DNA from: Pseudomonas sp. GM78
GTDB taxonomy: Bacteria; Pseudomonadota; Gammaproteobacteria; Pseudomonadales; Pseudomonadaceae
Length of the DNA stretch: 55,560 nt
Direction of reading: 5' to 3'
NCBI RefSeq assembly: GCF_000282475.1
Contig: NZ_AKJF01000067.1
Location: 1-55,560, forward strand
The notes under the pieces were generated by a model. The model was not told the origin of the DNA, made no database searches, and saw nothing but the letters and a program-made list of their open reading frames with translations. Below, in pieces: positions 8,595-16,976 of the stretch. Position 1 is the stretch's first letter, and each line of letters opens with the position of its first letter. The translations under genes and the position numbers were made by a program.

Positions 8595-9071
8595 TTACTC
8601 GTCGTCGCCCATCTGCGATTGCAGGTAGTTCTCGATTCCGATCTTGTCGATCAGGCCCAATTGGGTTTCCAGCCAGTCGATATGTTCTTCTTCGGACTCG
8701 AGGATATCTTCGAGCAGTTCACGGCTGCCGAAGTCACCCACTTTTTCGCAATGGGCGATCGCCACTTTCAGATCGGCATGGCCGGTTTTCTCGATTCGCA
8801 GGTCGCACTCGATCATTTCCTGAGTGTGCTCGCCGATCTGCAGCTTGCCCAGGTCCTGGACATTCGGCAGGCCTTCAAGGAACAGGATGCGCTTGATCAG
8901 CTTGTCCGCGTGCTTCATCTCGTCGATGGATTCGTGGTACTCGTGCTTGCCGAGCTTGTTCAGACCCCAATCTTCGTACATGCGTGCATGCAGGAAGTAC
9001 TGATTGATCGCGACCAGCTCATTGGCAAGGATCTTGTTGAGATGCTGGATGACTGTAACGTCGCCTTTCAT
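8595..9071 (-). CDS. bfr: bacterioferritin (haem-binding ferritin)
   Basis: Subunit of the 24-mer iron-storage shell, 158 residues, full length. The ferroxidase-centre ligands are all present at the expected positions: Glu18, Glu51, His54, Glu94, Glu127 and His130. Met52, the axial haem ligand that separates bacterioferritin from plain ferritin, is present in DEMKHADKL. It is of the BfrB type whose iron is released by electrons from the ferredoxin Bfd, encoded just upstream on the same strand 198 bases away. A terminator between bfd and bfr and the long gap imply that bfr has its own promoter; a TTGACA stands in the gap but its -10 partner is poor. It is followed by a strong terminator. Confidence 0.96.
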   Translation of the reverse strand: MKGDVTVIQHLNKILANELVAINQYFLHARMYEDWGLNKLGKHEYHESIDEMKHADKLIKRILFLEGLPNVQDLGKLQIGEHTQEMIECDLRIEKTGHADLKVAIAHCEKVGDFGSRELLEDILESEEEHIDWLETQLGLIDKIGIENYLQSQMGDDE

Positions 9072-9233
9072 GATGGGGTCCTGCCCTGTATTAGCTGTCT
9101 ATAAGGCAGAGTTTGAGCCGCACAACTAAGAGTGTCAAACCTAAGTTATTGAATAATAAATGAAAATTAATCGGAATAAGAATGTTTGTGTTCCGCGTCT
9201 AGAGCCTAAGCAATTGATTTTCAGGCATAAAAA

Positions 9234-9253
9234 AACCGGACTAGAGTCCGGTT
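9234..9253 (-). terminator. rho-independent terminator of bfd
   Basis: AACCGGAC (9234-9241), loop TAGA, GTCCGGTT (9246-9253), a perfect 8-bp stem followed on the minus strand by seven T. It lies 17 bases beyond the bfd stop, so bfd is mainly a single-gene transcript. Confidence 0.92.
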
Positions 9254-9269
9254 CTTTGAAATACGGTAT

Positions 9270-9488
9270 TTATGCAGCAGTAAATTCAACTGGAAAAGGA
9301 ATCGCAGCCTGGGCCGTTTGCAATTTGGTCAGGGTCTCGCGGACCACTTCCTTGGCAAGGCAGGCACATTTGCCGCATTGACTGGCAACGCCGGTGGCCT
9401 GGCGCACTTCCTTGTAGCTGCAGCATCCTTCATAGATCGCATCGCGGATTTGGCCGTCGGTGACGCCAGTGCAGAGGCAAACATACAT
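9270..9488 (-). CDS. bfd: bacterioferritin-associated ferredoxin
   Basis: Small [2Fe-2S] protein, 72 residues, that docks on bacterioferritin and passes electrons inward to release Fe2+ from the core. The four cluster ligands are in place: Cys4 and Cys6 (VCLCTGVTD) and Cys38 and Cys41 (SQCGKCACLAKE). Extra cysteines at 22, 23 and 43 are common in the family. It lies upstream of bfr on the same strand but is separated by its own terminator. A promoter whose spacer and -35 box coincide with a Fur-like sequence is centred about 55 bases upstream, fitting the expected induction when iron is scarce. Confidence 0.96.
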   Translation of the reverse strand: MYVCLCTGVTDGQIRDAIYEGCCSYKEVRQATGVASQCGKCACLAKEVVRETLTKLQTAQAAIPFPVEFTAA

Positions 9489-9527
9489 AAGTGAAAACCG
9501 TCGCTGTTTATGTCTCGAATGCGATGG

Positions 9528-9556
9528 ATCTTAATGTTAACGAGAATGATTGTCAA
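9528..9556 (-). promoter_or_regulatory. bfd promoter overlapped by Fur-like box
   Basis: On the minus strand TTGACA (9556-9551), a 17-base spacer and TAAGAT (9533-9528) form a sigma-70 promoter with a consensus -35. The bases from the -35 into the spacer read ACAATCATTCTCGTTA, close to Pseudomonas Fur boxes, so iron-loaded Fur would block the polymerase. The rest of the 9489-9792 gap holds no gene and no other clear signal apart from a ribosome binding site before the peroxiredoxin. Confidence 0.75.
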
Positions 9557-9792
9557 AGTGCTTTGGGAGCGGTTTTTGACAGGTCTGACGAACGGTTGGC
9601 CAACCCAAGCTGTAAACCGAAAGACCCTTCGTCCTTTTTTGCGCCCAGGGGAGAAACCGTTAAGGACAGGCCAAAAACGCAGTGTATGATGGCCGGTCTT
9701 TTCGAAACGGGTTCGTGTCACAGGGCTGTCGCCTGAGGGTGGCAGGCTGACGCAAACCTTGTTCTTAACGCTTCTACACCAGGAGATATCCA

Positions 9793-10395
9793 ATGAGCGT
9801 ACTCGTAGGCAAACAAGCCCCTGACTTCACCGTACCGGCCGTACTCGGCAATGGCGAAATCGTGGACAGCTTCACCCTGTCGTCGGCCATCAAAGGCAAA
9901 TACGGCCTGGTGTTCTTCTACCCACTGGACTTCACCTTCGTTTGCCCGTCGGAGCTGATCGCTCTGGACAACCGCATGTCCGAGTTCAAGGCGCGCAACG
10001 TTGAAGTGGTCGCTGTGTCGATCGACTCGCACTTCACCCACAACGCCTGGCGCAACACCCCGGTAAACGATGGCGGTATCGGCGCAGTTCGTTACACAAT
10101 GGCTGCCGACATCAAGCAGGAAATCATGAAGGCCTACGACGTTCAGTCCGCTGACGGCGTGGCTTTCCGTGGCGCATTCCTGATCGACGACAAAGGCGTT
10201 GTCCGCTCGCAGATCATCAACGACCTGCCGCTGGGCCGTAACATGGAAGAGCTGCTGCGTCTGGTCGATGCTCTGCAATTCCACGAAGAGCACGGTGAAG
10301 TTTGCCCTGCCAACTGGAAAAAAGGCGACAAAGGCATGAACGCTTCGCCAGAAGGCGTTGCGGCTTACCTGACCGAGCACGCTGCTGCGCTGTAA
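9793..10395 (+). CDS. 2-Cys peroxiredoxin (AhpC/TSA family)
   Basis: Cytoplasmic thiol peroxidase that reduces H2O2 and organic hydroperoxides, 200 residues. The peroxidatic Cys51 lies in FTFVCPSEL and the resolving Cys170 in EVCPANW, so it is a typical 2-Cys enzyme of the Prx1/AhpC group. The GG-I-G loop (NDGGIGAVRYT) of peroxide-sensitive peroxiredoxins is present, while the C-terminal tail is longer and without a clear YF motif. ATG follows AGGAGATATCC, a strong ribosome binding site. No ahpF is adjacent, so the reductant could be thioredoxin. Its place next to bfd/bfr fits protection against peroxide produced during iron handling. It is closed by a strong bidirectional terminator. Confidence 0.93.
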   Translation: MSVLVGKQAPDFTVPAVLGNGEIVDSFTLSSAIKGKYGLVFFYPLDFTFVCPSELIALDNRMSEFKARNVEVVAVSIDSHFTHNAWRNTPVNDGGIGAVRYTMAADIKQEIMKAYDVQSADGVAFRGAFLIDDKGVVRSQIINDLPLGRNMEELLRLVDALQFHEEHGEVCPANWKKGDKGMNASPEGVAAYLTEHAAAL

Positions 10396-10430
10396 GGCAC
10401 ACGCTCCGGCTATAAAAAGCAGGTACAAAA

Positions 10431-10453
10431 AAACCGGCCTCTGAGGCCGGTTT
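10431..10453. terminator. bidirectional terminator, peroxiredoxin/rnt
   Basis: AAACCGGCCT (10431-10440), loop CTG, AGGCCGGTTT (10444-10453), with A run before and T run after. It serves the plus-strand peroxiredoxin and the convergent rnt gene. Confidence 0.95.
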
Positions 10454-10484
10454 TTTTATGGGTGGGATTCAATCCGCGAATGTA

Positions 10485-11162
10485 TCAATCGCCGAAATCT
10501 TCCCAACCGCCCATTTGTTTCCAGCGATTGACGATGCCGCAGAACAGCTCGGCAGTCTTCTCGGTGTCGTAGCGAGCCGAGTGCGCCTCGCGACCGTCGA
10601 AGTCGATGTCGGCGGCCTGGCAGGCCTTGGCCAGCACGGTCTGGCCATAAGCCAGGCCCGCGAGCGTCGCGGTATCGAAACTGGAGAATGGATGGAACGG
10701 GTTGCGCTTCATGTCCAGGCGCGCAACCGCGGCATTGAGGAAGCCCAGGTCGAAGCTGCTGTTGTGCCCAACCAGGATCGCCCGTTTGCAGCCGTTGGCC
10801 TTGAGCGCCTTGCGCACGCCGCGGAAGATATCGTTCAGCGCTGCTTCTTCACTCACGGCCATGCGCAGCGGGTGATCGAGCTTGATCCCGGTAAACTCCA
10901 GGGCCGCCGCTTCGATGTTCGCACCTTCAAATGGCTCGACCCGGAAGAAGTAGGTGTGATCGGGGTACACAAAACCCTTTTCATCCATGGCGATCGTCGT
11001 TGCAGCGATTTCCAGCAAGGCGTCGGTGGCCGAGTTGAAACCACCGGTTTCTACGTCGACGACAACTGGCAAGTAGCCACGAAACCTGGCGGCCATTGGA
11101 TGACGGGAACCGCCGCCACCGCCTTGACCTTCCTGTTCGTCGTCGAAATGGTCTTCACTCAC
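10485..11162 (-). CDS. rnt: ribonuclease T
   Basis: DEDD-family 3' exoribonuclease that trims tRNA and other stable RNA 3' ends as a dimer, 225 residues. The catalytic set is visible: Asp36 and Glu38 in VVDVETGG (ExoI), Asp138 in [10 protein letters not shown] (ExoII), His194 and Asp199 in [10 protein letters not shown] (ExoIII). The offset to the E. coli enzyme is 13 residues, explained by a Gly-rich N-terminal extension (QGGGGGS) typical of Pseudomonas. ATG 11162 overlaps the pyrC stop by four bases (ATGA), so the two are coupled. An inner Met23 could be an alternative start, but the coupling favours the long form. Confidence 0.95.
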   Translation of the reverse strand: MSEDHFDDEQEGQGGGGGSRHPMAARFRGYLPVVVDVETGGFNSATDALLEIAATTIAMDEKGFVYPDHTYFFRVEPFEGANIEAAALEFTGIKLDHPLRMAVSEEAALNDIFRGVRKALKANGCKRAILVGHNSSFDLGFLNAAVARLDMKRNPFHPFSSFDTATLAGLAYGQTVLAKACQAADIDFDGREAHSARYDTEKTAELFCGIVNRWKQMGGWEDFGD

Positions 11163-12205
11163 GCGTGTTCCTCCAGCAGGCGCCAGCGCAGTTTTTCACC
11201 GGCGCGCAGCGGGATAACGGTCAGCTCGCCAAACGGCAGGCTGGTTGGGGCGGTCCATTCTTCGCGGACCAGGGTAATGCGATCGGTGTTGGCCGGCAGG
11301 CCGTAGAAACGCGGGCCGTTGAGGCTGGCGAAAGCTTCGAGCTTGTCCAGCGCGTTGCGCTGTTCGAAGGCTTCGGCGTACATCTCGATCGCCGCATAGG
11401 CGGTGTAGCAGCCGGCGCAGCCGCAAGCGGCCTCTTTGGCGTGCTGGGCGTGGGGCGCCGAGTCGGTGCCGAGGAAGAACTTTTCGCTGCCGCTGGTGGC
11501 GGCGTCGAGCAAGGCTTCCTGGTGCGTATTGCGCTTGAGGATCGGCAAGCAGTAGAAGTGCGGCCGAATTCCGCCCACCAGCATGTGGTTGCGGTTGTAC
11601 AGCAGGTGGTGCGCGGTGATGGTTGCGCCAACGTTGGCCGAAGCAGAGTTGACGAACTGCACGGCGTCGGCGGTGGTGATGTGTTCGAACACCACTTTGA
11701 GCGTCGGGAAACGCTCGACCACACGACGCATGTGCTCATCGATGAAGATTTTTTCGCGGTCGAACACGTCGACATCGCCGCGGGTGACTTCACCGTGGAT
11801 CAACAAAGGCATCCCGATTTCGGCCATGGCCTCGAGTGCAGGGAAGATCTTGTCGATGCTGGTGACGCCAGAGTCCGAGTTGGTGGTCGCGCCGGCCGGG
11901 TACAGCTTGGCGGCGTGAATGAAACCGCTGGCCTTGGCCTCGCGAATTTCTTCAGGCTGGGTGCGGTCGGTGAGGTACAGCACCATCAGCGGTTCGAACT
12001 GGCTGCCGGCCGGGCGGGCAGCGAGAATCCGCTGGCGATAGCCGTCGGCTTCAGCCGCATTGCGCACCGGTGGTACCAGGTTGGGCATGATGATGGCGCG
12101 GCCAAAGGTGCGCGCGACATCCGCGACGGTATTGGTCAACACGGCACCATCGCGAAGATGAATATGCCAGTCGTCGGGACGCAGCAGGGTCAGGCGGTCG
12201 GACAT
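11159..12205 (-). CDS. pyrC: dihydroorotase
   Basis: Zinc amidohydrolase of pyrimidine synthesis: it cyclises N-carbamoyl-aspartate to dihydroorotate in the cytoplasm. The protein has 348 residues and is of the class II (E. coli-like) type. Metal ligands are His14 and His16 in WHIHLRDG, carbamylated Lys100 in HAAKLYPAG, His137 in IHGEV, His175 in EHITTAD and the Asp of GTDSAPH. It is first of a two-gene unit with rnt. The 159 bases upstream also hold the promoter of divergent motY. Confidence 0.96.
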   Translation of the reverse strand: MSDRLTLLRPDDWHIHLRDGAVLTNTVADVARTFGRAIIMPNLVPPVRNAAEADGYRQRILAARPAGSQFEPLMVLYLTDRTQPEEIREAKASGFIHAAKLYPAGATTNSDSGVTSIDKIFPALEAMAEIGMPLLIHGEVTRGDVDVFDREKIFIDEHMRRVVERFPTLKVVFEHITTADAVQFVNSASANVGATITAHHLLYNRNHMLVGGIRPHFYCLPILKRNTHQEALLDAATSGSEKFFLGTDSAPHAQHAKEAACGCAGCYTAYAAIEMYAEAFEQRNALDKLEAFASLNGPRFYGLPANTDRITLVREEWTAPTSLPFGELTVIPLRAGEKLRWRLLEEHA

Positions 12206-12272
12206 GAGGGGATTCCAGGCGGGTCAAACTCAAGGGAATGCTACCGGAAAAGACTCTTGCAGGCACTCGCTA

Positions 12273-12299
12273 TCAAGTTTTACGGGAAGCTTCCGATAT
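12273..12299 (+). promoter_or_regulatory. sigma-28 (FliA) promoter of motY
   Basis: TCAAGTTT (12273-12280), an 11-base spacer and TCCGATAT (12292-12299) match TAAAGTTT-N11-GCCGATAA at 7 of 8 and 6 of 8 bases with exact spacing. The box ends 66 bases before the chosen motY start. Confidence 0.8.
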
Positions 12300-12364
12300 C
12301 CAACAGGTATGCCGTAAACATCTGTGTGTCGGTCTTTTTGTTGTAGAAGCCAGTGGAGCCTCCC

Positions 12365-13270
12365 GTGCGCCAGCGTTATTTAGCCTTGCTCAGTGTGTTT
12401 GCCAGCCTTCCCGCCATGGCGCTCACTTTCCAGACTCGCCTGGAGAGCATCGAGTGGACGGTCGAAGGCGACAAATTCGAGTGCCGGCTGACTCAGCCGA
12501 TCACCGATTTCGGCTCGGGTGAATTCGTGCGGCGCGCAGGCGAACAGGCGACGTTTCGTTTGAATGCCTACAACGCAATGCTGGGCGGCGGTTCTGCCAC
12601 CTTGCTGGCGGCCGCCGCGCCTTGGCAGCCGGGACGCGGTGATATCAATCTGGGCACGGTGCGGATTGGCGGCGGCAATGTCCTGTTCAACAGCTCGCAG
12701 GCCCAGGCCGGACGCTTGATCAGCGGCCTGATGGATGGACGCAGTCCTGTGGTTCGGAGCTCCTCGGGTGATGGCCGGGTCTCGGAGGTGCGTTTGTTGC
12801 CGGTCAAGTTCAACAAGGCATTTGCCGACTATCAGGGTTGTGTGGCCAAGTTGCTGCCGCAGAACTTCGATCAGGTGAAGCAATCCCAGGTCGGCTTCCC
12901 CGGTGGCGGTATCGATCTGGACGGGGCCGCCAAGGACAGGCTGCAAGTGATGCTGGAATACATGAAGGCCGATCCGACGGTCAATCGCATCGAACTGGAC
13001 GGCCACTCCGATAACAGCGGCAATCGCCTCACCAACCGTGACCTGTCACGGCGAAGGGCGCTGGCGGTGATGGAGTTCTTCAAGGCCAACGGCATCCAGG
13101 AATCGCAGATTACCCTGCGTTTCCATGGCGAGCGCTATCCGCTGGCACCCAATACCAGCAACGTTAACCGAGCGAAAAACCGCCGGGTAGCGATACGCCT
13201 GGAGCGCGGAGCCCCCGCAGAGCAGGTGGCCCCTCAAGCGACCAGGCCCGCCGCTTCGGCAACTTCCTGA
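12365..13270 (+). CDS. motY: MotY-like flagellar T-ring / OmpA-family protein
   Basis: Periplasmic flagellar protein of about 301 residues that forms the T-ring and recruits the MotCD-type stator. A short signal peptide (cleavage near PAMA) is followed by a MotY-type N-terminal domain and an OmpA/Pal-type peptidoglycan-binding domain over roughly the last 120 residues ([19 protein letters not shown], then [11 protein letters not shown]). GTG 12365 is chosen as start because GGAG lies six bases upstream; another GTG at 12353 would place that site inside the coding region. It is away from other flagellar genes, but a sigma-28 promoter match precedes it. In P. aeruginosa the gene next to pyrC in the same place is motY, as I recall. 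Confidence 0.88.
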   Translation: MRQRYLALLSVFASLPAMALTFQTRLESIEWTVEGDKFECRLTQPITDFGSGEFVRRAGEQATFRLNAYNAMLGGGSATLLAAAAPWQPGRGDINLGTVRIGGGNVLFNSSQAQAGRLISGLMDGRSPVVRSSSGDGRVSEVRLLPVKFNKAFADYQGCVAKLLPQNFDQVKQSQVGFPGGGIDLDGAAKDRLQVMLEYMKADPTVNRIELDGHSDNSGNRLTNRDLSRRRALAVMEFFKANGIQESQITLRFHGERYPLAPNTSNVNRAKNRRVAIRLERGAPAEQVAPQATRPAASATS

Positions 13271-13400
13271 CCCCTCTGGTCATCGTCGCGCTCTCGACAT
13301 AATCTGTCGCTTCGTCGTCATAAGCTGTCGCGCCACTGTAAATTATTCTGTATGGGCGGTAGACTTGACGGCTTTCCGTAGAACCCCGTGGAGTGATGGC

Positions 13401-14618
13401 ATGGCGGACGTAAACAAGGTCGTTCTGGCGTATTCCGGCGGCCTGGACACTTCGGTGATCCTCAAGTGGCTGCAGGATACTTATAACTGTGAAGTGGTGA
13501 CCTTCACCGCTGACCTGGGTCAGGGCGAAGAGGTCGAACCTGCACGTGCCAAGGCTCAAGCCATGGGCGTGAAAGAGATCTACATCGACGACTTGCGCGA
13601 AGAGTTCGTGCGCGATTTCGTTTTCCCGATGTTCCGCGCCAACACCGTTTACGAAGGCGAGTACCTGCTGGGTACTTCCATCGCTCGTCCGTTGATCGCC
13701 AAACGCCTGATCGAAATCGCCAACGAAACCGGCGCTGACGCCATATCCCACGGCGCCACCGGCAAGGGTAACGACCAGGTTCGTTTCGAACTGGGCGCCT
13801 ACGCCTTGAAACCAGGTGTGAAAGTGATCGCTCCGTGGCGTGAATGGGACCTGCTGTCCCGTGAGAAGCTGATGGATTACGCTGAAAAGCACGCCATCCC
13901 GATCGAGCGTCACGGCAAGAAAAAATCCCCGTACTCGATGGATGCCAACCTGCTGCACATCTCCTATGAAGGCGGCGTGCTGGAAGACACCTGGACCGAG
14001 CACGAAGAAGACATGTGGCGCTGGACCGTCTCCCCGGAGAACGCTCCCGACAAACCGCAGTACCTGGAACTGACCTACCGTAACGGCGACATCGTGGCAC
14101 TGGACGGCGTCGAAATGACCCCGGCCACCGTGCTGGCGACCCTGAACCGCATCGGTGGCGAACACGGTATCGGCCGCCTGGACATCGTCGAGAACCGTTA
14201 CGTGGGCATGAAGTCCCGTGGCTGCTACGAAACCCCTGGTGGCACCATCATGCTGCGCGCCCACCGTGCGATCGAATCGATCACCCTGGACCGCGAAGTG
14301 GCTCACCTCAAAGACGAGCTGATGCCCAAGTACGCCAGCCTGATCTACACCGGTTACTGGTGGAGCCCTGAGCGTCTGATGCTGCAACAGATGATCGATG
14401 CCTCCCAGGCCCACGTGAACGGCGTGGTTCGCCTGAAGCTGTACAAAGGCAACGTGATTGTCACCGGTCGCAAGTCCGATGAGTCGTTGTTCGACGCCAA
14501 CATTGCCACTTTCGAAGAAGATGGCGGCGCGTACAACCAGGCTGACGCAGCGGGCTTCATCAAGCTCAACGCCTTGCGCATGCGCATCGCGGCGAACAAA
14601 GGTCGCAAGCTGTTCTGA
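13401..14618 (+). CDS. argG: argininosuccinate synthase
   Basis: Cytoplasmic ligase joining citrulline and aspartate with ATP to argininosuccinate, the penultimate step to arginine. 405 residues, full length. The N-type ATP pyrophosphatase P-loop is [12 protein letters not shown] at the start; the substrate motifs [15 protein letters not shown] and SYEGGVLED are clear. ATG 13401 has GGAG nine bases before it; an upstream in-frame codon at 13365 gives an unlikely extension. It is a single-gene unit with a hairpin after the stop. Confidence 0.97.
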   Translation: MADVNKVVLAYSGGLDTSVILKWLQDTYNCEVVTFTADLGQGEEVEPARAKAQAMGVKEIYIDDLREEFVRDFVFPMFRANTVYEGEYLLGTSIARPLIAKRLIEIANETGADAISHGATGKGNDQVRFELGAYALKPGVKVIAPWREWDLLSREKLMDYAEKHAIPIERHGKKKSPYSMDANLLHISYEGGVLEDTWTEHEEDMWRWTVSPENAPDKPQYLELTYRNGDIVALDGVEMTPATVLATLNRIGGEHGIGRLDIVENRYVGMKSRGCYETPGGTIMLRAHRAIESITLDREVAHLKDELMPKYASLIYTGYWWSPERLMLQQMIDASQAHVNGVVRLKLYKGNVIVTGRKSDESLFDANIATFEEDGGAYNQADAAGFIKLNALRMRIAANKGRKLF

Positions 14619-14636
14619 GACCTTTGATGTAATGGA

Positions 14637-14669
14637 ATGTGTGGCCCGGTCATCGACGGGGCCACACAT
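14637..14669 (+). terminator. argG terminator hairpin (no T run)
   Basis: ATGTGTGGCCC (14637-14647) and GGGCCACACAT (14659-14669) form a perfect 11-bp stem around an 11-base loop, 18 bases past the argG stop. The following bases are TTGAAAA, so it lacks a proper T run on the plus strand and may act less efficiently or as an mRNA 3' end stabiliser. Confidence 0.7.
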
Positions 14670-14693
14670 TTGAAAAGGGGGATCTTGCCTGTT

Positions 14694-15455
14694 TCAGCAT
14701 TCTTCCTGGTTTTTACCATCACCTCTCTCATCCTTCCCTTCTGATTGATCGTCAAACGCTACGGGCTGCCGTAAGTCGATTGGCAAATGTTGATCAATGA
14801 CCGTCAAACCCTGTGAACTCAAGTTGTAAGCAGCACAGAACGTTGTGCGGCAGCGTTTCCTCGCGTGTTTTGAAGGGGTGGCCGCGCTTTCCTTCAGCTT
14901 TGAATCTGACTCGGTACAGGTGAGGAAAACAACTGCACGTGCAGCTTTTCCCGGTTCGTTGTGAAGGCTTTCCATCAAGTGGCTGAACTCGACGTTTCTT
15001 GTCATCGCGCGTGCATCAACGACATACAGGTCTCTGAGCCGTTCAGGCAGGCGTATGCGGTGTAGCGCCGAAAGAGCGACGCCATGGAACGATTCTGAAG
15101 GTGGGTCTTGTGCTTTGGAGGGACGGTGAATGGATCTGCCACCACTGTCCGATGTCCTGCCGGCGGACTTTCTGCTCTTCCTGTTCTCGGGTTGCTCGAC
15201 ACCGTCCATGACTTTAATGAAGTGTTTCCCCTTTTCGAAGTCGGAGGGGGCGTAAAGCGATCGATAGTTGAAGTTGAGCGTGGCGAAGAACAGCAACAGC
15301 AGATAGAAGGGAAAGCTGATCAGGAACCAGATATAGACGTCTCTATCGTCGTCATCGAGGAAGGGCAGTGAAACCGCCGCTGATGTTTCAGACAGGGTTG
15401 CGAATATGGCAATCACTGTCATGGGGTTGCTTATTCTTTTTTTGAGCTTATCCAT
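14694..15455 (-). CDS. two-TM membrane protein of unknown function
   Basis: Unrecognised 253-residue protein. Two membrane helices lie near residues 12-31 (MTVIAIFATLSETSAAVSLP) and 42-62 (YIWFLISFPFYLLLLFF), joined by a DDDDRD loop. After the second helix comes FATLNFNYRSLYAPSDF, a motif I associate with a widespread family of uncharacterised bacterial membrane proteins. A polar, Ser-rich linker (about 95-130) leads to a cytoplasmic part with alternating strands and helices (LRDLYVVDARAM, ARAVVFLTCTESD), which I cannot assign, and a charged tail. ATG 15455 is chosen; a TTG six bases upstream is the only alternative. It stands alone, and the 518 bases upstream are AT-rich, unlike its neighbours, which suggests acquired DNA. 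No function is proposed. Confidence 0.7.
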   Translation of the reverse strand: MDKLKKRISNPMTVIAIFATLSETSAAVSLPFLDDDDRDVYIWFLISFPFYLLLLFFATLNFNYRSLYAPSDFEKGKHFIKVMDGVEQPENRKSRKSAGRTSDSGGRSIHRPSKAQDPPSESFHGVALSALHRIRLPERLRDLYVVDARAMTRNVEFSHLMESLHNEPGKAARAVVFLTCTESDSKLKESAATPSKHARKRCRTTFCAAYNLSSQGLTVIDQHLPIDLRQPVAFDDQSEGKDERGDGKNQEEC

Positions 15456-15973
15456 GTTCAATCCCTTCGTTGGTAGTTCCTGTTTTTTGAATTTAAAGCA
15501 TCTAACGTATGTTTGGCATCCAAGGGGTTTCTATTTTTCAATTGATTTAATGTCAGGCGGGCGCCATTTCCGTTTGTGGTTTTCTTATGATTAGCGGTGT
15601 GTTGGTTTTTACTGTAAGAGTGAGTGAATAAGTTGTGTGTGATATTTCTTGGGTTAGAGGTGATGTTGGATAACCTTAGTTACTTTTTGGTTTGTGAATA
15701 GGGATGGTATATGTCGGGTCGCTGTCTAAAAATCAAATTTCCCTGATTTTTTTGTTGCAGATCGATACAAAAAAATAATCTCAATTAGAAAGTCAAGTGC
15801 TCAATAAAAGTTTTCTACCCCGCAAATTCTTGGATTTTTTGTAAGAAAAATCTCTGTTTTTTGTAGGGAATGTCTCTCGGTGCGAGTGACCGGGGGGGGC
15901 GACATGCCAGGGGGGAAACGACTAGGCTATTGTGCGGGCTCTAAAAATTCGAATAGCGAAATTGGACTTGCCC
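15456..15973. other. AT-rich intergenic region with G8 tract
   Basis: About 520 bases between two divergent genes with no convincing coding frame; A and T are far more frequent than in the rest of the window, with many T5-T6 runs. A weak hairpin with an AT-rich stem (AAAAATCA/TGATTTTT, 15728-15751) is followed by T. A run of eight G at 15892-15899 and one of six G about 12 bases later stand 75 bases before the regulator start. Promoters for both flanking genes must lie here, but I could not pick boxes with confidence. Confidence 0.6.
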
Positions 15974-16600
15974 ATGAATAAAGTGCTGATTGTGGATGAT
16001 CACCCCGTCATTCGTCTTGCGGTACGAATGCTGATGGAGCGTCATGGCTACGAAGTCATTGCAGAAACAGATAATGGTGTGGATGCATTACAACTAGCCA
16101 GAGAATATATGCCGGACATAGTCATCCTGGATATTGGAATACCGAAGCTGGACGGCCTGGAAGTTATTGCGCGACTGACATCGGCTGCGATGCCGATGAA
16201 AGTGCTGATATTGACCTCCCAGTCCCCTGGACATTTTTCCATGCGCTGCATGCAGTCGGGAGCCGCCGGATATGTGTGCAAACAACAGGACCTTACGGAG
16301 TTACTCAGTGCAATAAAGGCTGTCTTGTCTGGCTACAGTTACTTTCCCAATCAGGCTTTGCATACCGTGCGTGCCAGTCTTGGCAACGCCAGTGAAGCCG
16401 ATATGGTGGATCGTCTGTCAGGGCGGGAGATGATGGTGTTGCAACAGTTGGCCAGGGGCAAGACCAATAAAGAGATTGCCGATGGGATGTTTCTCAGCAA
16501 CAAGACCGTCAGTACCTACAAGACCCGACTGCTATTGAAACTCAATGCTCGCTCCCTGGTCGATCTGATCGAGTTGGCCCAGCGTAACGGCCTGGCATGA
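15974..16600 (+). CDS. orphan NarL/LuxR-type response regulator
   Basis: Cytoplasmic two-component regulator, 208 residues. The receiver domain has VDDH at the start, phospho-acceptor Asp53 in VILDIGIPKLDG, Thr/Ser in LILTSQ and the usual Lys position replaced within YVCKQQD (Lys present). The C-terminal LuxR helix-turn-helix reads LSGREMMVLQQLARGKTNKEI, then SNKTVSTYKTRLLLKL. The type is that of EvgA/BvgA/RocA1 regulators. ATG 15974 is chosen over an upstream in-frame codon at 15932 because the protein then begins with the standard MNKVLIVDD; the ribosome binding site is weak (GGA). No histidine kinase lies nearby, so the partner is elsewhere. Those relatives work with hybrid kinases that control surface attachment or virulence; a similar role here is only inference. 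Confidence 0.88.
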   Translation: MNKVLIVDDHPVIRLAVRMLMERHGYEVIAETDNGVDALQLAREYMPDIVILDIGIPKLDGLEVIARLTSAAMPMKVLILTSQSPGHFSMRCMQSGAAGYVCKQQDLTELLSAIKAVLSGYSYFPNQALHTVRASLGNASEADMVDRLSGREMMVLQQLARGKTNKEIADGMFLSNKTVSTYKTRLLLKLNARSLVDLIELAQRNGLA

Positions 16601-16659
16601 TGAGCCCTGGGTTGACGAAGTACGACAGGCGGGCATTTATCGCGACTCGACACTTGGTA

Positions 16660-16685
16660 AAAAGCCTCCGTTTCGGGAGGCTTTT
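16660..16685. terminator. terminator shared by regulator and small gene
   Basis: AAAAGCCTCC (16660-16669) and GGAGGCTTTT (16676-16685) with a six-base loop. A before and T after allow use in both directions: 60 bases past the response regulator stop and 6 bases past the stop of the convergent small gene. Confidence 0.9.
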
Positions 16686-16690
16686 AGGTT

Positions 16691-16870
16691 TTACAAGTCA
16701 AAATCGTAATCGGCCAATTGCTTTTGCAGTCGGCGCTCCTCCAGCAGGTTGTCGATGGTCCGGCGCTTGCTCAGGTTGGTTTTCGCAACTTCAGCCACCG
16801 GCTCGGCATCATCAGCCTCTACGGGGGTGAAGTCGTCATCTACGTCCAATTGCTCTTTGCCAGTGCTCAT
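16691..16870 (-). CDS. small conserved acidic protein (PA3496-like)
   Basis: A 59-residue protein: acidic N-terminal half (QLDVDDDFTPVEADDAEP), then a basic helix (LSKRRTIDNLLEERRLQKQL) and the tail ADYDFDL. ATG 16870 has GGAG eight bases upstream. I recall the same protein, PA3496, next to nth in P. aeruginosa, so its place here beside nth supports it as a real gene. It has no signal peptide or membrane segment. The function is unknown; the charge layout would suit a partner-binding peptide, but that is only an impression. Confidence 0.85.
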   Translation of the reverse strand: MSTGKEQLDVDDDFTPVEADDAEPVAEVAKTNLSKRRTIDNLLEERRLQKQLADYDFDL

Positions 16871-16976
16871 TTAGTTACTCCAGGCGAAGAAGGCCTTTGG
16901 GGCTCCTTATATCGACAATCGTGCGATGGGTAAAAAAGATTTTTTCAATCGATAAATCGAAAAGCCCAATAGCGGC

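Noticed and set aside
13164-14669. 501-codon minus-strand open frame opposite argG
   Set aside because: Antisense shadow of argG; no ribosome binding site or motif.
15406-15594. 62-codon plus-strand frame in the AT-rich region
   Set aside because: Overlaps the start of the two-TM gene on the other strand and has no ribosome binding site.
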